Assembly (NCBI RefSeq): GCF_028769735.1
Contig: NC_088178.1
Coordinates: 18,550,357-18,614,356 of the forward strand
Direction of reading: 5' to 3'
DNA length: 64,000 bases
DNA from: Zonotrichia leucophrys gambelii
Lineage: Eukaryota; Chordata; Aves; Passeriformes; Passerellidae
In this document: positions 36,723 to 50,800 of the stretch, piece by piece
How positions within the stretch are numbered: position 1 is the stretch's first letter
How the letters are laid out: every line of letters starts with the position of its first letter
Program-made: the position numbers and the translations under genes
The notes under the pieces: generated by a model
What the model was told of the DNA's origin: nothing
The model's database searches: none
The model's input: the letters and a program-made list of their open reading frames with translations, nothing else

Positions 36723-39154
36723 TAACACAATCAATTTGTTTCAGTCTGTTTGTCACAAGATTTACATCTACTAGTTACAAGAGAATTTAAACTACATAGG
36801 TTGTTTGCTTATAAAATACATTTTGCAAAGATGGATCCAGTAAGGTTTTAGGAGATAAATACTGAATCCTTGCTTATTCTCATTCTCAAAGCACTGAAAT
36901 TTTCTGTAAAGTACAAAACTCACTGCCACAGTTGTCATGGATTTCTGGTATCTCATACAATAGTAATTTAATATCTGTAACAAGAAATAAGAGGCAAAGA
37001 TGCACTGAATGAACATGTAGTCAAAAACACCTCAGAAATAATTGATTTAGTGATTAAAGAATTTGAATGTGTACAATAGAAGTGAATAGCTTTACCTGGC
37101 TTTAGAGCAGAGGCATTGTTAACTGGCTGGGCTTAGCACAGCACAAGTCATCTCAGGTATATAAATAATGAATGTCACTGTTAAAAAATTATTTTCTGTG
37201 AGAGTCAACAAAGTATGAAAGAAAAGAGAGAAGAGAGCAGATTCAGCAGCAGAGAGACATTTAGAGGCAGAAATTACTAATGTTTTGATGAGAGGTAATA
37301 TCAAGCAACAGGTCCTGGGTATGCTTGCAATGATTCAACCCAGTCCTTTTCCTATCACAGTGAAAATAATTGTGACAAAGAATGAGCAAATGACAGAACT
37401 TCCCTGCAAACACCAGTGAATCTTGATTGTACTTTCATCTCTCAGCACAGCTGAACCTGTGCATGGAGTAAGTCCTTGTAGCAGACACATGCAGAACTAA
37501 TGCCCAGGAGCTTCTGTGAGGTGGAGGGGGGGAAGGACTAAATTCCACGCATCTTGGCATTCTGTTAATGCACACATAGAGCAAATGTAAAAAATTTTAT
37601 ACTTTTTTGAGATATCTTAACATTACATTGATATTCAGTACTTAATATTAAGAAGAATCTAAAATTTGGGAACTTGGTGCTTTTTCAAACATATTACATC
37701 TTTTTCTTAAACACAAGGCTGTGTTTTTCTCTGATCCTATTCTTCCTCCTTGAAGGTCTGCTGTTTTCATTGCCTTTTTAATTGTCTCTATCTATTCAGT
37801 CAAAAGTTGAGCCTGTAAAACACTGGTCTAAGTGCGCAATACCTAATATGAAAATTCATAGTAAGCGCAACAGAAAAATAATATAATCATATCATAGCAA
37901 GAACTAGGAAATTTGCAACAATGAAATCAGGTCAGTTCTGCATAGCTGCACACAACACTCTCACAAACTTGCATCTCTTCTCCTAGGAATTACTACTTTG
38001 TTTGCAGCAACTTGCATACAAGAAAACCTGATGGTTTTGTGCTTGTTTTAGGCAGATGTGCCGCCATGCTCCAACAGTGTGCTGCTGAGGAGAATTGGAT
38101 GGGTCAGTACTGTCTTGAAGGACCAGGCATAGAAATTAACCCCCACATTTCCTAAGTGAGAAAAATTAGCTTGTGATGTACTAATTTACAAATGTGAGTT
38201 TTTGACAAGGTATTCAATGTCTGTCCCATAAGCTGTGCCATTAGGCAAGAGGAGAAACAGATGAGAAAGGGCAGGAGGGAGTGTTTAAGTTTCCATGACT
38301 CCATAAAGAGGAGGAAAGGGCAATTTAACTTTGAGAGTGTGCTAAGAGGGTTAATTCAGGAGAAGTTCTGCAATTTATTCTCCTTCTCCATAACGTTGGA
38401 CCTTAGAGCTTAATGTAATGGAATGTGATTTAGAGTTCTGAATGTGCTAATTTTGTAATTCAGGTGTCCTGTGGAGAGGCTGTGTTCATGCCAGCTGTCT
38501 GGGGAATTAAATGCAGCTGATTTGTGTTGGGGAAAATGTGAGATTTGCTTCAGGCCAAAATCGTTGTAAAATTTAAACCAGTGTATTTTTCTCTCTCCTT
38601 AATTTAAAGTATGGGATACAGGTGGGCCTGAGGGGAATTACCAAGGGCTCCCACATACTTCCTGATGTTTAGTATAGAAAATTCTCATATTGTTAAATTA
38701 CATCACTTGATAACCAGCATAAACCAGTTCTATTTATAACACCACTCTTCTGTTTTCCTTGTGCCCTGCTTTGGCTGTTCCATCTTCATCAAACCCTAAT
38801 TAAAGTAGGATTTTGAGTCTCACGCTCTCTGCAAGGATGAGATGCCAATCTATAGCCAATTTCTTCAGAAGAAACTCTTGTGCTAAATAGCAATTTGATA
38901 TTCCTTCATGACAGACATCTGGGTGGGAAAGTGGTTTCCATGATATTCTTGAGTCAGACTGGGTATTTGTGGATATTGCTGTGAAGCTGTGAGCTAACGG
39001 CGCCTGTCAGCCATAAGGGCTGTGCTCCAGTCTTGGCTCAGCACAGCAAGTCAAGCTTGCCAGGTGAATAACACAGCCCTGAATTATTTATTTATTTCAA
39101 AACATATCCTCAGGATATTACAAAATGTGGTTCTGGAAACGCAGGGCCATGTTT
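36723..39154. other. AT-rich gene-free stretch
   Basis: No gene is recognised. The segment is mostly unique with many short T and A runs. The frames present are at most 74 codons long and show no domain. Confidence 0.5.
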
Positions 39155-39233
39155 TTGGTTTATGTAAATCAGAGTCGCTCCATTTAGTTCAGTGCAACTG
39201 TGCTGATTTATGCCAGCTAAAGAGCTGGGCCAC
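39155..39233. repeat. Relic of an old palindromic amniote repeat
   Basis: The sequence runs TATGTAAATCAGAGT, CTCCATTTAGTTCAGTG, GCTGATTTATGCCAGCT, GAGCTGGGCC. This follows, word for word with substitutions, a repeat I remember from turtle and crocodilian genomes (GTAAATCAGAGTAACTCC, then ATTGAAGTCAATGG, then CTGATTTACACCAGCTGAGG, then ATCTGGCCC). TAAATCAG and CTGATTTA form its inverted ends. In a bird such a copy would be very old. The match is from memory, and the 98-codon plus frame crossing it (39022-39318) is not regarded as a gene. Confidence 0.55.
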
Positions 39234-42200
39234 TGTTCCTTGGGCTATGAAAATGCTTGTTGCTCTAGAAATGACTCTGCATCTAAATGGCATTATCACA
39301 CCACAACACCTGACCTGAGAGGTGAAACTGGTTACTTTTATTGAAATCAAAACAATTACATGTGTATCTTTACTGCTTTCCTTGGGCTGCCTCAGGAAAA
39401 CATTTTAGGAAAGCAGAAAGATGACGTTGTCTCTCTATGTTTTTGCAAGTGTACTGTTTTTTGGAAATACAGCAAAGACCTCTCACATAGAAATGTTGGT
39501 GAACAGAAAATAAAAGGTTTCTGCTTTGTTTTTTTTTTCTTTACCTCCATCTTAGTCCCTTTGTAAGATCTTTGTGCAGTGAAGCATGAGTACAATCTCT
39601 TAAAATTAAAGCAAAATGCTTGAAAAACAGAAAACTCAAAGATGCTAATAGCAAAGTACAGTGAATGAAAAGATCTACCCAAACCAGCATCTGGAAGTAT
39701 GGCAATTCAAACATTCAGCACGTGATACTTATGTCCATCAGACACATTTTATGATGTGCTTTTAAGCAGCAATATTTTATATTTGTTGATTTTGCTAGAG
39801 GGGAGATCGAGTTTGCAGAAAATACAAAGGAAGCAATGTGCAGAAGTGATGTATGTGCTTCAAAGTAATATTAAAATCAATTTCTGTTATTCAGAGAATA
39901 TATATGAGCTGATTTTATTTTGTTCTGTTTAAGCGTGACTTGAAATATCCTCTTCACAAAATCATTTTAAGATGCTAGTGTGTGAGAGTGTGGGCACATA
40001 CTCCACTAATATTCCACTAATATGTGACAGACAAAATTTCATTTCTAAAAGGGCAAGGCCTGACGCCATGGTACAAGTACCTTATTTCAGAGTGGATAAA
40101 ATAAAAGATGAAAGTTGCCTTTAATGGAAATCAAAATTGCTTAAAATAGCAAAATGATTGCACTCTGATTTGACCATGTATCAAAGTTTTGCATGTTGAT
40201 ACATTTGGTCCCTACCTTTATATTTATTCAAAGTTCAAGAATTTTGTGGTAATTCATCCACTTCCTCTTATATTGCCGATGACTGCTGAACTTAGTATTG
40301 GTTTTATGTAACCTGCATGTAATTCTCTTGTTGTCACTTCCTGGCTAAATTATCCAGTCAATAGCTAATAGGTTTCTTCCTGTGTCACTTTTGTAATGAA
40401 CACCTTTCCTGGTTTTCACATTGTCAATGAAACCGTTCCCCAGAAGTGAAAAGTCAGCCACTATTGAATAAAACCTTATCTGCATCACTACCAGAAAATT
40501 AATCTGAATTGGCCATTTAAATAGTGGAGCTAAATCACTTTAAGACCTTATTGTGGACACTTGTATTCAAAATTGAATTAGTATTAATTTGGTTTTATTT
40601 CCTTCACTTCACAATATGATAACACTTTGTTGCACCACTTTCTACTGTAAGTCTATCAGACATTTTAAATGGGCAGAACAATAGGTTCTAGGAAGAGGCA
40701 CCAGTTATTCAATGCACATCATTTCAGCATCCAGTTGTAATTAAATTAAAGATGAAGAAAAGTATATGAGGTAATAAGCTACTGAATGTGAAAATGCAAA
40801 ATGTGAAATTGAGGTCTTGACCACTTTGCGTAATGACCATACTGCATCTCTGACATGCCATTGCTGCTTCCAGGGGAGAATAGTCTTCCCACCTGATTAA
40901 ACTTTTGTGGATTGTTTTTGAGTTTCACACCAGGGCAGTTTTATTTCAGTTTGTAACTATCCATTCTCCACTGTTTGCATAAGTGAAGTGATGCTTGTAA
41001 GTCATTCTGGTTTCTTCAGAAAAAGCAGCTACAGAAGTACAAACTCTTACTTACCTCATCCAAGACAGACACTGGGCATCATGACAAAATATTCTGGCCT
41101 GTTTCTGACATGTGAGTTTATCAGAATATAATTGTGTTAGATGTTTCATCTGAAAATCATAAATTTAATCCAAGCCTTTTTTATTAGAGCTAACTTATTC
41201 TGCCTTCAGTCAGAAATTTGCTGTTTCTACCACTGGTTATGCCCAAGGATTATTAATATCTGGTGTCAAGTTCAATTTTATTTGGTGACTGTAACAGAGA
41301 TCAACCTTGTTTGATCCCTTGCTTTTTCTTTAGGGAAATTAATTCCAAATGATGCAGCTGAATTGAAGAACTGAGAATTTAAATTTCTCTTCTCTGCTGG
41401 TTGAAGGAGGATGCATATTTATAACAGGAATAGCAAACTCTACATCTTGGTTTCCCATATTTTATTACTTGCCACCGGTTGCAAAACTTCAATGCTCTCA
41501 GCAACAGCATTTCTAGTAGCTTCTTTGGGGGTTTTGCAAACTCTCATATCTAAGAATTAATAGTTCCATCCCAGAATTTGATAAATATTCTTCTGCTTTT
41601 TATTAAATTATTTAATCTTTGTCTAGAATTTTGTCATAGATGAGTGAAAAAGAAATGTGACTTCTGTTCCCCATTATTTCTATCTGTTCTCCCTGCCTGG
41701 CTCTTCAAGTGTAGTTCATTTACTGCTTCTTTGCAATATCTGTATGTCAGATATTGACACAGAATTCATTTGTAAATCTCTTTGAAGGCTACTAATGGAA
41801 AAAGTCAACACTAAAAGTTTGTTGACAGTGTTGATACTGCCTTATTTGGCCTGAGATATAAAACAAATTTTGTTCAAGGTTTTTTACAATGTTCCGCACG
41901 AAAGAACATTGTCTTCTTGTGAGCTGCACCAGTTGCATTTGGGTTAGAGACTGATGGGCTCTTCCACTCATTGTCTTCTTCAACCCCAGAAAGCCACCAC
42001 CTTCTCTCTTGCCTGTCAGACTGAGTGATACAGAGCAGACATATGGTCTCACTTTCCAACATTAAGTTAATTAACTGTTTTACTTGGGTGTTTTGCATCT
42101 CCTTCACAACTTTTTCCCTTCATCCCCTCACCCATGGTAGTGCATATAGTAAACATTACTGTTTCACCTTCCTGGCACTTGTAGAAACACAGCTTCTGTA

Positions 42201-43189
42201 AAAGTCCTGGAAATGTGTCTAGTGAGGAAAACGGGCCTAGACAGAAAATGCCTTCCTTCTAGCCTATCTAGACCTGTGTTTTCTTTCCCACAATGGCTCC
42301 CATGTTGAAAGCGGGATTAGCCACAGAGGTTGGAGGCAGAGCTCTCAAGCACAGCAAGGCAGGGGCGCCTTGAGCTTCTCCTGGGTCTGATGGCTCTGCA
42401 CAAATCCCCTGCCCACGGGTGATCAGAGGTGTAGCTGGTAGAGATGGTGCACGACCCCTACAGAAAAGTTCATCCATGCAGGAGGAGAGCCAGCACCCTG
42501 GTGTGTGCTATATGTTGGTGGAGGAATTTTGTTCAATGTCTTCTCCCTTAGCACACTCCTTTTCTTCATTTTAAATTCAGTAAATGCAACAATCTGTCCC
42601 GTCCTGACTCACCAAAATTAGCTGGGCCAGCAATGGATACCAGCAATTAATTTAGGGACTAAGTTGTTACTAATGATTAGAATACTTTCTGCCACCTCCC
42701 CTCTCTTGGCAGCTTCACAGGGAGAAATATATGGTTATTTCAAGGCCTTTTGACATGGGGCTTCTGTAAGACATTCAAGCATTCTGAGCAACTGACCCCA
42801 ATCATGCTTTTTTTTCCACTTACTGAGACAGTTTTGGTCATAACTACAAAACATTTCAAATGGCTATAAAATTGATAGGACATTAAAATTACATGTTTCC
42901 AAGGTTTCTTTTTATTATTGCTCTGTGTAGGCCATGGCCATGCCCACTATGTTATAGAACTATTCAGCAGATCTGCCCAGACAATGATGATGCTTTTTCA
43001 AAAAGCACTTTGGATTTGGAATAATAACCACAATCTGCTACAAGACAAATGTTGATGAAAAGAGGATGCCAGCAACAGAAAATGTGACAGAGCTGGAATT
43101 TCTGTTAGCAAAGCTGTGTGTGCAGCAGTGTTATTCACACTTAGAAATGCAATCTCCTTCAGATAGCACTGCCTTCTGATATGTGGCGT
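39234..43189. other. AT-rich gene-free stretch
   Basis: No gene is recognised. An 11-bp direct duplication (TCCACTAATAT twice, 40002-40023) and a T-run near 39529-39538 are the only local repeats seen. The segment 42280-42500 is GC-richer and holds a 69-codon minus frame with no domain. Confidence 0.5.
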
Positions 43190-43257
43190 GGGCCTGATCT
43201 AAAGCCTGTTTAATTCAGTGGACTGATTCCCAATGACTTTAATGGGCTTTGGATTAC
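43190..43257. repeat. Relic of an old palindromic amniote repeat (hairpin)
   Basis: The left arm GGCCTGATCTAAAGCC and the right arm GACTTTAATGGGCTTTGGATTA are imperfect reverse complements, matching at about 20 of 27 aligned positions. They fit a palindromic repeat I remember as frequent in turtles and crocodilians (GGCCTGATCCAAAGCCCATT, then TGACTTCAATGGGCTTTGGA). A decayed copy in a bird implies insertion before or early in bird evolution. The family name and copy status need a library search. Confidence 0.6.
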
Positions 43258-46200
43258 ACTCTAATTGCACTGATGTTCCTTTTAGTAAAGCTCTTGGTTA
43301 TAATGAAGCTCAACAATGCTGTTTGTTTTTCCCTCATTTCCAGGTGTTAATATTTTCACTCCCGCCATCTAAGCAAAGCCTCAATTATCAGGGAGGAGAA
43401 GGAAAAACCCACTTTTTTCACCAGCTGCTGTGATCTGCTGCACACAGATCACTAATGCTCGGTGCTGAGTCACAGCAAGCAAGGTGATGATTATCATGTA
43501 AACGTGGTTAATAAAAGCAAAAGTGCAGTGGCATTTCAAGCCTGATTTGACAAGAAATGTCTCCATGCGTGAATGGCCCACTCTAGTGAAAGAACCTAGA
43601 GTACCTGTGAAATAGGAAATGACCGAATATGAAATGGGACCAGAGGTCAGGGGGAGGAAAGATCTTAAGAGAATCAATGAGGGAATTTCTTCTTTGCCTG
43701 TGAAAACATAAAACAAACAGCTCATAGTTCAGAGGGGCACTGACAGTTTCTAGAATTTTTCTCTAAAAAGTATAAGCAATAAAAATCCTGCCCCGGTATG
43801 GCTGTTTTGAGCTGGTCCTGTAAATGCTGGGGTAAATTGCCCTTCCCTCCCTGGTGGGCAGCTCCCATGAGGACAGGGCTGCATCCTTCCACTATAAACA
43901 AAAGGTAGATAAGATGTCGTGTCTATTTCCGTGATGTAAAGCAGGATTTTTGACAAAATACCAACACTTACCTCATTAAATTCTCATCTGACAACTAAAA
44001 TCATCTTCCCACTAGTGAGATGGGATACTCCTGTGGCAGCTACTTGCTAACTAAACATATTGACACAAGTTGCCTATAAATTAATTAACTTCTTAAGCGA
44101 ATTAAACAGATGGAAAATGGGGAATCAGCTGTGAGAGGGGGAGGGAAGAATGGACAGTCAGAGACACACAGGCACACTGCTGATGACAGCAGTCCCTTTC
44201 TCTTCCTGTGGTCTTCTCCTTTCTAAATGGAGAATATGAAGTTTTGTTCAATTAATAAACACTGTGGTCCAGCTGAAGTCAAGTGTTAGAGACTAATGAA
44301 AGTGGATAAACCATAGTATTTGTTATAGGTTCTGATAAAAAGCAATAGATTTAAACAAACCAAAAATTAGAGAAAAAATGTAGGTCCACAAATAATGAAA
44401 ACTGGAAAATGTTCCTTTTATGTGTTTTCTTCAAGATAAGGAATTTTTTTTTTGCTTTTTACCTTGAGCAGAGTAGTCTTCCTCATTTAAAGCAGATTTA
44501 ATTTTTTTGAGCCTGTTTCAGAAGAAAAATTAATTTCAAAATAAAAATTCAGAAATGTTCTCTTAGAAAATGTCAAAGATTTTTGGTATTTCCATAAAGA
44601 AATATTTCCATTTCACAAGATGTCAAAACAAAATGTTTCATTTTTTGAATAAAAATATTTTCATAAGTCAGCTTGAATTTGGTAATAAGTCGTCTCCTTC
44701 CATTTTAAAAGGAAGGGGAGGTTGTTTGTTTTGCTGAGTTTTTCAGCAAATTTGTTATTCATAATTTTCTTTTCAGCTCCACCCTTGATTCCATGTGTAT
44801 AGTTTTTTGACATGGAAAATATTGTTTTAGTTAAGGAAAAGTAACTACCACACTCTACACTAAGGTAGAAAGCTTGATGTGAAAAAGAAAATGGGCAAGA
44901 TGGACCATGAATGATTTGATTACTAAAGTATGAGCAGAAAGCGTCTTGCATACTCTGGCAGGTAACAAACTCTTTGAAGAGTTTGAATTTCGGTATCTCA
45001 GTATTTCAAAGTTTTCCCAGAAAAGGGATGTGTATTCTGTACACTATTTCTGCTCACAGATCGTAAAGCGTGCTATTATTTCTGTGTACAGAAAAAAATA
45101 AATAGAAATTCCAGAATCTGAAAAATCTTAAAAAATGAAAAAAAATCTCCCTAAAATACAAATTACTCAAAGATCTCCAAGAGTTAAAAAGTTTAATGAA
45201 GACCTTCAAAACCTTTATGGGACCAAAATTACTAGTAAAGGATGTTTCAACAGCTAAGCACCTCTCTGCAAAATTATGAATCACTGTTATTGTTTTTATA
45301 GCAGGAGCCCACAGTATCTGATGATAAGACCTTTCCATTATTTTTGTGTTCCAGTTACCTGTTTTTAGCTGTGTGAAATGCCTGTATTGAGCTGTTATTT
45401 TGATTCAACTAAGGAATTGTATAATGTAGTAACAGAATGTTTAGTACTAACTTTTTCAGCTTACAGCATAGCACAGTTGTTCTCATAAAACAAATAAAAA
45501 ATGTATTTATCAGTAATATTGTATAAAACTACAATAAACAATGTCTAAAAAATTGTTAAGTTTTAAGTAGTTTAGAAAAGTCATTGACAAGCATGTTTTT
45601 CATAGGGAATTTTCTATTTCCTTCTGTTTTTTTGCTGTATATACTATGCAGTAGAAGCCATGCTTATCTCAGGGAAATGTACTTCAAACTTAAAATCCAA
45701 CAGATATCACCTTGATATCCTAGATTTGTATTATTTACCTACTTGTGTATGCCACACCCTTTATGCACCTAATCCTTCAAATATTAAGACAACCATAAAA
45801 TATTTACTCATTTTAGCTGTCTCTTTGGTATATGATGCTGGACAGGAATTAAATTGTGAACCCTAGCCTAAATAAAGGCTTCAAGAAAAACCTATAGTTC
45901 AATTTCTGTTGCAGCCATAATAATTTTCAAGTGTTTTCACCAAAAAAAAAAGAAATTAAGTTACCTTGGAAATCTTTATTTTCTGTCCTGTATCTAAATA
46001 TTCATCACTTCGGTTGTCTGCTACTTTGCCTATACTGCATCACCGGGCTTTCTGACAGTCACTTGCTTTCCCTTCCATGACCTGCAGCACTTTATTGTCA
46101 TTTGCACTCACTTAAAGTGCACCAGTGGTGTCTCTTTTGCAGCCAGTTAGGGCTTCTGAATAGATAATTTCCACCTTCCTTTGGTCTATGCTTGGCCTGG

Positions 46201-47820
46201 CAGGTTTTCTCTTTAAATGCTGCTGTGTCAGTGGAAGCTGGAAGAAATAATCAAAGGCTTTCTACATAGGGGATAACTGAAATCTTAAAATTTCCATTTG
46301 CTTTTAAAAGCATGAAAATATTAAGGTTAGTAAACATTGATAAGCTATATTTCCAGAAACACTGAAATGAGTAAAGGACTTATAGTGAATCACACACTGT
46401 TAGTATGGGTTTTGTTTGATCTTGGTCATAGATGTATTATTTTCTTCTGAAGTCTGAGTGTAATTTACTTGTCAGGTTGAATGGTCAGAGAGAAAGTTGT
46501 TCATTGACCCAAAGAAATGTATGGTGTCTTCATGATGATGAAGAACATAAAAGAGTCTCCTTCTTGGGAAATATTAGAGTTGATAGGGAGTGTTTGAAGA
46601 ATAATGTGTCAAAGAGACTGACAGCAACATGGACAAAAGGAGGAAGGGAAATAGAAGATGAGAGGCTGAATTTGTTCTCTTTGGGATTTCACATTTAGGA
46701 ATTTTAACAAAGAAAGGGTCATTATCTGGGCAGCATAACTTCCTGGACCCATCTTTTATCTCTTCTTGTCCTTTTATGTAATTGAAAAAAAAGGGGTCTT
46801 TCACACAGACAAACAGCAGAGGAGCTGGAGGAAACACGATGGACAGAGGAGAAAATCCCTGTGGCAGCTTTTCAGTGCTTCCCATGGGGCGGGATGTGGC
46901 AACCTCTCACTTGCACCCAAGGTTCACTGCTCTTTAGAGTCTCGCTGCCCTTCTGAAGCTGGGAACTTTTTGTTGCACTCTTTTAACATTCTTCTCTCCC
47001 TCTTTTTTCCTTTTTTGCTAGTTGCTAGGCTTCTCAAGCACTGTGCTAATTCTTTCCACAAGCTGTTTGATCTGAGGCTATTCGTTTCCTAATCCAGCGC
47101 TACTTAATAAAAGAAAAATTCAACCCATTATTCATAACCCAATTGTAATATTATACATTAAACCTGATATTTGCTACACAGTATGAAGTCCATACAGGTT
47201 TGTTGTTTGCTTTCTTTTCCATGGATGGGGTTACTGGATTGTACGTCCCAGTAATACCAGCTATGAAAGGCAAATAAGCTCTGAAGTTACATGATATTCT
47301 GCTGGCATTTGATTTATTATTTCTCTCCTTGGCCTCTTCCTTAACCCTACCCACCTTAAACTGAGGCTAATTCAAATCCTCACCTGTTGCCTGTCTTCAG
47401 TCTGGTGAATTTCTTCTGGCTTGCTACAAAAGAAATATCTCATATCCGAGTGGTGAAGTACCCTTGGATTGAGGTTGTCCTGCAGAGGGGATTTTGGCTG
47501 TTGCAATAAAAAAGGTGCAGAAGTGGAGGAGTTATGGGGCTAACAGGAGGCTTGCAACTAAAAGATTCAAAGCAGGAGTGAAGAACTATATTATTCATTC
47601 AGATCCTATCCAATTTCACAGCCCACTTTTCCAGTCCTTATTGTTAGCTTTGGGTAAGTTCTCTAATTCTATTGCCTTGTTATGCATCTCTGTAAAAAAA
47701 GTGTTATTTTCCCATTACAGCTATGATTGTGTCCTTTTAATAGATCAAAGTATACAATCATAAAGTTCCATAATTTTAACAAGCATTAATATAGTAATGA
47801 TGATATTATATATGTGATGA
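43258..47820. other. AT-rich gene-free stretch
   Basis: No gene is recognised. A strong polypyrimidine tract ends in GCTAG at 47031 and an AATAAA follows at 47106-47111. The frames here are at most 114 codons long (minus, 43381-43725) and show no domains. Confidence 0.5.
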
Positions 47821-50800
47821 GCTGCCAAGCTCCACACAGGAAAGAAGGACAAATGAACTCAAGGAATTCAGACTTATTGAAAGACAAAAGACTTATTTTA
47901 AACAAAACAAGAGCCTGGATAAAGGGTCTCCCTTATGTGCAGCTCCAGTAGGCTGGTTGGCTGCTCTGGCAAAACAGCAGTTTGTGCTTTATTCAGAATT
48001 TCCAGAGTGTCTGTGTTGGCAGTAATTTACCAGGTAAAAAATACCTGAAGGACTGTAAGGTGTGCACATACACATATATGGACTTAGGTATTTGTGAAGT
48101 TTGCTGGACTTGAGGACTGTGAAATCCAAGAAAATGAGACACAAAAAGAAAGTTGTTTCCTTTGCAACTTTCATTTGCAAATATTAAATAACTGTGTAGT
48201 AAATATTTACTAAAGAAAGTAACTAGCAAAATTCTACTCTGAAGTTTATTGTGCCAAATTTAGAGACTACTCAACCATTAAAGTGTGAAATAAGACTGTT
48301 TCAGCCTTGATTTAAATGCAAATCTCAATCCAATCTTAACTAGGGAGTCATTAGTAATACACCATTATAAAAGAAATCATTCAGTGTATTTACAGTGTTC
48401 AGTTTTCATGCCATCCTCCTCCCTCAGGGTATCATTCACCAGCAAGGAGAGTTTTCTACCTGATAAGGCATTGGATAAGAGATGTTACTGGCCAAAATCC
48501 AACCCGCCTGTTTGTAAAGGTTTTACATTCAATTCTCCTGTTTCTTCCAGATATATTTGTAACTGCTATATAGGACTGATAATATAATTTATGTTCAAAA
48601 GTGTGTAACATTTATGCCACCTGTGTACCTTTGGAATGGCCGATATTCATGCAAAAAGTAATTCATTTTTGAGTGTGTGTGAGAAATACACAACAGTTTT
48701 GCTACAACATGTTAATTCAGAAATGCTCATGACAGATGCTGAGCCCTTTCTTTTGCCTGAGGTTTTGGCTACAGATTATTTAGGGCGGTATTTTGGTTAG
48801 CTAAACCTTTAAATTCAGCTCCACAGTATTGAAGAATCCAGGCATTTTAGCTCCTGGTCCAGCTAAATAAGATCTGTCAGAACTCCCCTTACTTTCAGAC
48901 TTGCACTTACAGATTTTTTTTCTCATCTTAGCTGATCAATGAAGTGCAAACTCTTCTGGCTGACTGCAAGTTTCCATTTATACAATGGTCCCTCATACCA
49001 TTTCTGATGGTCTTGACTATTTGCTATAGGTCAGTCCAGCTGTAAAGCCAGCTTGCATGAAGGCAAGGCTTTAAACATAGATTTTTCAGTTTAATGCCCA
49101 ATCAATTTCATATGACACCTTAATTGGCTCTAGTATGGTTTTTTTAGTGGATAGAGGAGCAGTTTCAAGGACTGTTCATGAAATAAAAAAGAAATACTTT
49201 GATGTTATAAGAGAAAGGGTCTTGATCAGCAATCTACAGATTCCAGCCCTGATCTGATGTACATGAATGTTCAAAGGTCTTCCATGAAAGTGTTTTTGGG
49301 GCTTAATTATCTCTTACAAGGAGATAAAAATGGTATCAAAGCAGAAGGGTCCCAGGCAAGACAGATGTAAGCACTTAACCTCTCTCTCAGTTTAATGCCT
49401 GGGATTCAGCTCTTGTGAGCACAGAAATACCATTCATTGAAAACTCTGGGATGATGTAATTCAGTCTCCCACACTGCAAAGTTGAGGCCTTAATCCAAGT
49501 TAAATTTATAGAAGAAGTGCTAGTATCTATGTGTCATAACACACACATACATATATTTAAATATGAACATATGTAAGGGAAAGAGAATGAAAGGTGTGTT
49601 ACCCTGTGTTAGTGGGAATAGCTGTCAGTAGAGTTAAATAGAAACTTAAGGTAAACATGTTGTCATCCTCATACATTGCCTGCATTGGAATGTGGATTTA
49701 GGCTTTTTTTTATATAGTCTTTCATTACTTGAACTTATTTATTCATTTTAAAATCAGTGTGCTTCCTTTTAGAATAGCTTTGTACTTTTCCTCCATGCCA
49801 ACACTTTATACTTTATTTAAAAGTGCCTGATAGAAGTGAATATCTGATTATGGAAACTCACTGGAAAACACTGCCTGCTTACTCATTGTAACATAAATCA
49901 AATGTCCAAACATGATTTTTAATACAAGCTTGAGATCAAAGGACAAAGTGGCTATGTTCTTCAGAATACAGCAAAGAATCCTTATTTTAATGTATTTGAA
50001 TAGGGCAGGTGGCACCAGCAAATTACATTACAGTCCCTGGGTAATGCAGCAAGGAAAATAAGCAATAAAATACACCTCATTCAAGCTCACAGCTACAGCA
50101 AATAGTTGGGTTTGGTTTAAAAATCTCTGTCCCTGTCAGTGTACTGTCATTAAAGACAAAGCTTTCTTGGGACTTGCTCACATCTTACAACCTTTTCTTT
50201 TCAAGTAAGGATCCTACAAAGCTGTATCTTAGCTAAATCTTATTTAAAGATTTATTAGCAAGGCTTTCAGGTCGTAAGTAGATCACAGGTAGTGGTTTCT
50301 TATGGGCCCTCCAGTTTGTTTTGCATGTGAATTTTGACATGTAGGGCTCCATGAGACTTTGGAATAATTCCAATGGGATATATGATCCACAACAGCAATG
50401 GTCAGAGAAAGCGCACCACCTGCACTCCCAGAAATTTGGAATCCACAAGAGTGACCAGATTTCAGAGAAGGAGACAAGAAGGCAATGCATCCACCAGGTC
50501 AAAAATTGCCTGAGTTGTTGGTCTTGACAGCATGCAAGTAGGAAATCTGGGGGAAGGACAGAAGCTAGGGTGGTGTCTGCAGAGACATAAACTTACCTTG
50601 GTTTGGGATCATTATAGGAAAGGAAATTATGTTCAATTTGTTGTAGGAAGAGTTCTGCTGGGAGACTGAAATAAAGACTAAATTATATCTGATCACTGCT
50701 TTTCCCAGAACTCAAAATTCTTCATGCATTGGAGAGACAATGGGTCCAAATAACTGCTGGAAATTACTGTTGTTTGTGGAAGGGAGAAGAGGGGAGGATA

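Noticed and set aside
47821..48010. Possible LTR fragment with an antisense TTTATTC word
   Set aside because: No TG...CA ends, target duplication or remembered consensus could be found.
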